Origin: Pseudomonadota bacterium
GTDB taxonomy: Bacteria > Pseudomonadota > Alphaproteobacteria > Rhizobiales > Kaistiaceae
DNA length: 8,406 nucleotides
NCBI GenBank assembly: GCA_023391905.1
Contig: JAEWAD010000343.1
Coordinates: 1-8,406 of the forward strand
Direction: 5' to 3'
Shown one piece after another: positions 5,629 to 8,406 of this stretch. The position numbers were made by a program, and so were the translations under genes. The notes beneath the pieces are model-generated. The model ran no database searches. It saw nothing but the letters and a program-made list of their open reading frames with translations, and was not told the origin of the DNA. Position 1 is the stretch's first letter. Each line of letters opens with the position of its first letter.

Positions 5629-6462
5629 ATGATCCAGCTCAAGTCGGCTATCTACGCCTATGCCCCAGACGGGTCCCCTCTGCCTGCCGTGGCCCTGCGG
5701 CTGGATTTCCGGGACTACGAAGCGGAGATCCCGCCCCACAGCCACCGCAAGGGTCAACTCGTGCTCGCGCTTCATGGGGCGGTAACGTGCACCGCGGCCA
5801 AGGCGCTCTGGATCGTGCCGCCCAATTGCGGGATCTGGATCCCTGGGGGGATCGAGCACAGCAACATGGCGACCGCCAACGCTCGCCTTTCCTATCTGTT
5901 CGTCGAGCCGGACGCCGCGAAGCTGCCCGCCGAATGTTGCATTCTGTCGATCACGCCCTTGGTGAGGGAACTCATCGAGCGGCTGTCGGAATATGGCGAC
6001 CGGTACGATCCCGACGGCCACGCCGGGCGCCTCGCGCACGTGCTGCTCGAGGAACTCGGCACGATGCCCCAGGAACAGCTCCGCCTCACGGTTTCAGATC
6101 ACCCCAAGATCACCATGCTCGCCCACGCTCTTGCCGCCGATCCGGGCGACCGCGCCAAGCTGGGGGACTGGGCAAGGAGGCTGGCGCTCAGCGAACGTTC
6201 GCTTTCGAGGCTGATCGAGCACGAAACCGGGCTTTCCTTCGGCCGATGGCGCCAGCAACTCCATCTCCTCGTCGCGCTCAGGGAGCTGGCGGCCGGCGGC
6301 TCGGTCCAGGGCGTCTCCCAGCTGCTGGGCTATGAATCCGTCACCGCCTTCATCACCATGTTCAAGAAATCATTGGGCCAGACCCCGGCCAAGTATGTTT
6401 CGCAGCGCGAGCATGGCGAAGGGTGGATGCGATTCACGGGTGGACCAGGCCCGTCCCCCTAG
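5629..6462 (+). CDS. AraC-family transcriptional regulator, NimR (YeaM)-like
   Basis: The 277-aa product has an N-terminal cupin-like sensor region (PPHSHRKGQLVLALHG at about 35-50, and a later GGIEHSNM at about 73-80) and a C-terminal pair of helix-turn-helix motifs. The first HTH covers about 178-200 (LGDWARRLALSERSLSRLI), followed by the linker GLSFGRWRQQLHLLVALREL. The second covers about 225-256, ending in the AraC signature GYESVTAFITMFKKSLGQTPAKY. This layout, with a short cupin and GLSFGRWRQ, matches the NimR/YeaM type, which controls a divergent exporter. The effector is unknown. I chose the ATG at 5629; a TTG at 5617 would add only four residues. Neither has a Shine-Dalgarno, so the mRNA may be leaderless or have a very short leader, which fits the GATAAT at 5603-5608. 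Autoregulation through the adjacent inverted repeat is likely. Confidence 0.92.
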   Translation: MIQLKSAIYAYAPDGSPLPAVALRLDFRDYEAEIPPHSHRKGQLVLALHGAVTCTAAKALWIVPPNCGIWIPGGIEHSNMATANARLSYLFVEPDAAKLPAECCILSITPLVRELIERLSEYGDRYDPDGHAGRLAHVLLEELGTMPQEQLRLTVSDHPKITMLAHALAADPGDRAKLGDWARRLALSERSLSRLIEHETGLSFGRWRQQLHLLVALRELAAGGSVQGVSQLLGYESVTAFITMFKKSLGQTPAKYVSQREHGEGWMRFTGGPGPSP

Positions 6463-6480
6463 CCGGATGGGCCGCTTTCC

Positions 6481-6510
6481 GGCGTCCCAGGGGCCGGCGA
6501 GCGGGACGCC
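6481..6510 (+). terminator. Hairpin after the AraC-type gene (terminator candidate)
   Basis: GGCGTCCC (6481-6488) and GGGACGCC (6503-6510) are perfect 8-bp arms with a 14-base loop, 18 bases beyond the regulator stop. No T tract follows, so this is a plausible but unproven terminator or mRNA 3'-end stabiliser. Confidence 0.4.
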
Positions 6511-6602
6511 CCGCCGTCGCGCTCCTCCGCCTTCGGCCGCATATCCGGCCATCATCCAGCCCGCCCGATCCGCCGAATCCGCGCGGGCGGAGCGCCGCTT
6601 GC

Positions 6603-6635
6603 ATTTCGATATCGATCTGATCAGGTTGCGGTTGC
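6603..6635. promoter_or_regulatory. AT-rich palindrome cluster upstream of the polyol dehydrogenase gene
   Basis: Three signals sit together 60-90 bases ahead of the TTG start: ATTTCGATAT (6603-6612), which repeats ten bases of the operator arm at 5586-5595; the perfect palindrome TCGATATCGA (6606-6615); and the perfect palindrome CTGATCAG (6617-6624). They are followed by a double GGTTGC (6624-6635). This is the only AT-rich, symmetrical patch in the 230-base interval 6463-6692, so it is the best place for a regulator site or promoter. No convincing -35/-10 pair was found. Confidence 0.4.
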
Positions 6636-6692
6636 ACGCGCCCGCACCGATGCGCGAAATCCCACATTCAACCAGCCATCAGGGCGGCCGAA

Positions 6693-8162
6693 TTGACCCA
6701 CAAGCTCCCTTCCCTGTCCGAGATCACCACCGCGACGGTCCCCAGCTATGACCGCGCCGCGCTCCGCGCCGGCATCCTGCATTTCGGCCTCGGCAATTTC
6801 CATCGCGCGCACCAGGCGGTCTATCTGAACGACCTGTTCCAGCGCGGCGAGGGCCACGACTGGGCGATCGTCGGCGCCAGCGTGCGCGACGCGGACAAGC
6901 CGATCCAGGAAAAGCTGAAGGGCCAGGACTGGCTGAGCACCGTGGTCGAACAGGAAGCCGACCGCGCCAGCGCCACCATCACCGGCGCGATGATCGACTA
7001 CATCACCCCGGGCGACACCGAAACGATCCTGGCGCGCCTCGGCGATCCGGCGGTCCGCATCGTCTCGCTGACCATCACCGAGGGCGGCTACTACATCGAT
7101 CCGGCGACGCAGGCCTTCGACGCCAGCCATCCCGACATCGTCCACGATGCCGCCCATCCCGAGGCGCCGCGCACCCCCTTCGGGCTGATCCTGGCCGGCC
7201 TCGTCCATCGCCGCGACAACGGCATCGCGCCGTTCACCGTGATGAGCTGCGACAACATCCCGGGCAACGGCCACGTCACCGCCAATGCCGTCGCCGGGCT
7301 GGCCGAGAAGATCGATCCGGCGCTGGCGCAATGGGTGCGCGAGACCGTCGCCTTCCCGAACAGCATGGTCGACCGCATCACCCCGGCCACGACGGAGCGC
7401 GAGCGCGACATCCTCGCCCGCGACTTCGACATCGACGATGCCTGGCCGGTGTTCTGCGAGAGCTTCCGGCAATGGGTTCTGGAGGACCACTTCCCCGCCG
7501 GCCGGCCCCCGCTCGAAGCGGTCGGCGTGCAGTTCGTGCCCGACGTGGCGCCCTACGAGCACATGAAGATCCGCATCCTGAACGGCGGCCACGCGACCAT
7601 CGCCTATCCGGCGAGCCTGCTCGGCATCCACTTCGTGCACGAGGCGATGGAAGACGAGCAGATCGCGCGCTTCCTGGCCAAGGTCGAGACCGACGACATC
7701 ATCCCCATCGTCCCGCCGGTGCCGGACACCGACCTCGGGGCCTATTTCGCGCTCTGCCAGCGCCGCTTCGGCAATCCGAAGATCGGCGACACCAACCGCC
7801 GCCTCGCCCATGATGGCGCCAACCGCCAGCCGAAGTTCATCATCCCCTCGGCGGCGGACAGCCTCGCCGCCGGTCGCGACGCCCTCGGCCTCGCGCTCGT
7901 CAGCGCGCTCTGGTGCCGTTACTGCTTCGGCACGACGGACGCCGGCGCCCCGGTCGAGCCCAACGATCCGAGCTGGGAGCGCCTGAACGCCACCGCCAGG
8001 CAGGCGAAGGACGACCCGCGGGCCTGGCTGGCGATGCGCGACATCTATGGCGATCTCGGCAGCAACGAGCGCTTCGCCGCCGGATTTGCGCGCGCGCTGG
8101 ACAGCCTCTGGACGAATGGCGTGCGGGCGACGCTCGAGCGCTACCTCGCCGGCAGCCTGTAG
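6693..8162 (+). CDS. mtlK: Mannitol 2-dehydrogenase family NAD-dependent polyol dehydrogenase
   Basis: The 489-aa product oxidises D-mannitol (often also D-arabitol or D-sorbitol) to the ketose with NAD+ in the cytosol; the length matches the long-chain mannitol dehydrogenase family. The N-terminal Rossmann domain opens with ILHFGLGNFHRAHQAVYLND (about 28-47). ITEGGYY (about 128-134) and MSCDNIPGNG (about 184-193) are conserved family stretches, and FPNSMVDRITP (about 221-231) closes that domain. The C-terminal catalytic helix HMKIRILNGGHATIAYP carries K292, N297 and H300, with the spacing of the catalytic Lys-Asn-His of Pseudomonas fluorescens mannitol 2-dehydrogenase. The start must be the TTG at 6693: no in-frame ATG or GTG lies between the upstream stop at 6618 and the conserved N-terminus, and AGGG sits 8 bases upstream. 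Fructuronate or tagaturonate reductases share the fold, but the sequence reads closer to MtlK. No polyol transporter gene is in the window. Confidence 0.93.
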   Translation: MTHKLPSLSEITTATVPSYDRAALRAGILHFGLGNFHRAHQAVYLNDLFQRGEGHDWAIVGASVRDADKPIQEKLKGQDWLSTVVEQEADRASATITGAMIDYITPGDTETILARLGDPAVRIVSLTITEGGYYIDPATQAFDASHPDIVHDAAHPEAPRTPFGLILAGLVHRRDNGIAPFTVMSCDNIPGNGHVTANAVAGLAEKIDPALAQWVRETVAFPNSMVDRITPATTERERDILARDFDIDDAWPVFCESFRQWVLEDHFPAGRPPLEAVGVQFVPDVAPYEHMKIRILNGGHATIAYPASLLGIHFVHEAMEDEQIARFLAKVETDDIIPIVPPVPDTDLGAYFALCQRRFGNPKIGDTNRRLAHDGANRQPKFIIPSAADSLAAGRDALGLALVSALWCRYCFGTTDAGAPVEPNDPSWERLNATARQAKDDPRAWLAMRDIYGDLGSNERFAAGFARALDSLWTNGVRATLERYLAGSL

Positions 8163-8167
8163 CCATA

Positions 8168-8191
8168 CGGGGGCGTCGAGCGGCGCCCCCG
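8168..8191 (+). terminator. Strong hairpin downstream of the polyol dehydrogenase gene
   Basis: CGGGGGCG (8168-8175) and CGCCCCCG (8184-8191) form a perfect 8-bp stem that can extend inward by two pairs to leave a 4-base loop. It starts five bases after the stop codon. The following CTTCGTCC is only weakly T-rich, but position and stability make it the likely terminator for the rightward gene. Confidence 0.65.
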
Positions 8192-8198
8192 CTTCGTC

Positions 8199-8220
8199 CG
8201 CCGCCAGGAGCCTGGCGGCG
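8199..8220 (-). terminator. Perfect 10-bp inverted repeat abutting the stop of the convergent gene
   Basis: CGCCGCCAGG (8199-8208) and its exact complement (8211-8220) flank two bases, giving a 9-bp stem with a 4-base loop. It touches the stop codon of the leftward gene at 8221-8223 and lies between two convergent genes, so it probably ends the leftward transcript and may act on both strands. No T tract is present. Confidence 0.55.
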
Positions 8221-8406
8221 TCAGTTCTCGGATTTTCCGGTTTCCGCCTTCTCGCGGGCGATGCGGGCGCGGCGCACGGCGCGGCGGGCCTCGATCTCTT
8301 CCGGCGTGCTGACATGCGGCGGCGGGAGGGTGGCCGCAGCCCGCGCCAGCGCCTCGGCAGCGTCGACGTCGACGCCGTCGGCGATCAGGGCGGCCTTGAG
8401 TTCGTC
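8221..8406 (-). CDS. C-terminal fragment of an unrecognised protein (partial, 61 aa)
   Basis: An open frame enters from the right edge and ends at TGA 8223-8221. It gives 61 residues starting DELKAALIADGVDVDAAEAL, followed by PPPHVSTPEEIEARRAVRRA and a charged tail, REKAETGKSEN. The first part is alanine-rich and helical; the last 30 residues are Arg/Glu/Ala-rich and probably form a charged helix. I do not recognise the family. Reading-frame support comes from third-position GC bias, lack of stops to the edge, and the hairpin placed directly at its stop. It converges on the polyol dehydrogenase gene. The start and most of the protein lie outside the window. Confidence 0.65.
   Translation of the reverse strand, partial: DELKAALIADGVDVDAAEALARAAATLPPPHVSTPEEIEARRAVRRARIAREKAETGKSEN

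Noticed and set aside
6621..8315. A 564-codon open frame on the minus strand opposite the polyol dehydrogenase
   Set aside because: It is antisense to a clearly homologous gene, is rich in Arg/Ala/Gly/Asp low-complexity sequence typical of high-GC shadow frames, and resembles no family.

Overview
The window is high-GC, densely coded bacterial chromosome. Codon use, protein composition and the gene set (OYE-class flavin reductase, MsrA, DUF1326/DUF2182 pair, mannitol-2-dehydrogenase, tRNA-Ser with encoded CCA) suggest an alphaproteobacterium, probably Hyphomicrobiales (rhizobial type). This is inference from sequence character; no phylogeny was run.

Layout. (1) Positions 1-2111 carry a leftward block: a small membrane protein (2111-1785), peptide methionine sulfoxide reductase MsrA (1757-1092), a 2-oxoglutarate/Fe(II) dioxygenase whose GTG start overlaps the msrA stop by 4 bases (1095-427), and, after a 96-base gap, the N-terminal 110 residues of an Old Yellow Enzyme family NAD(P)H:flavin oxidoreductase that runs off the left edge. 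The first three look like one operon. (2) A tRNA-Ser(GGA) lies on the + strand at 2375-2464, followed by 280 bases without a gene. (3) A two-gene + strand operon at 2745-4254 encodes a cysteine-rich DUF1326 protein and a seven-helix DUF2182 membrane protein with Met/His-rich segments. This is the least understood unit here. (4) A divergent pair follows: a CynX/NimT-type MFS exporter (5530-4346, -) and an AraC-family regulator (5629-6462, +). A perfect 12-bp inverted repeat between them is a strong operator candidate. (5) A complete mannitol 2-dehydrogenase family polyol dehydrogenase (6693-8162, +, TTG start) is followed by two perfect hairpins and the C-terminal tail of a convergent, unrecognised gene (8406-8221, -).

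Functional reading. The leftward block combines redox chemistry and protein oxidation repair. The DUF1326-DUF2182 pair has clustered Cys, Met and His residues that fit metal (perhaps copper) handling, but this is unproven. The AraC/MFS pair has the organisation of E. coli nimR-nimT (drug efflux), with the substrate unknown. The dehydrogenase links polyols to central metabolism. The strongest non-gene signals are a perfect 15-bp inverted repeat inside the start of the dioxygenase gene (1022-1056) and the AraC/MFS intergenic operator (5587-5615). No CRISPR array, insertion sequence, integrase or attachment-site duplication was seen.
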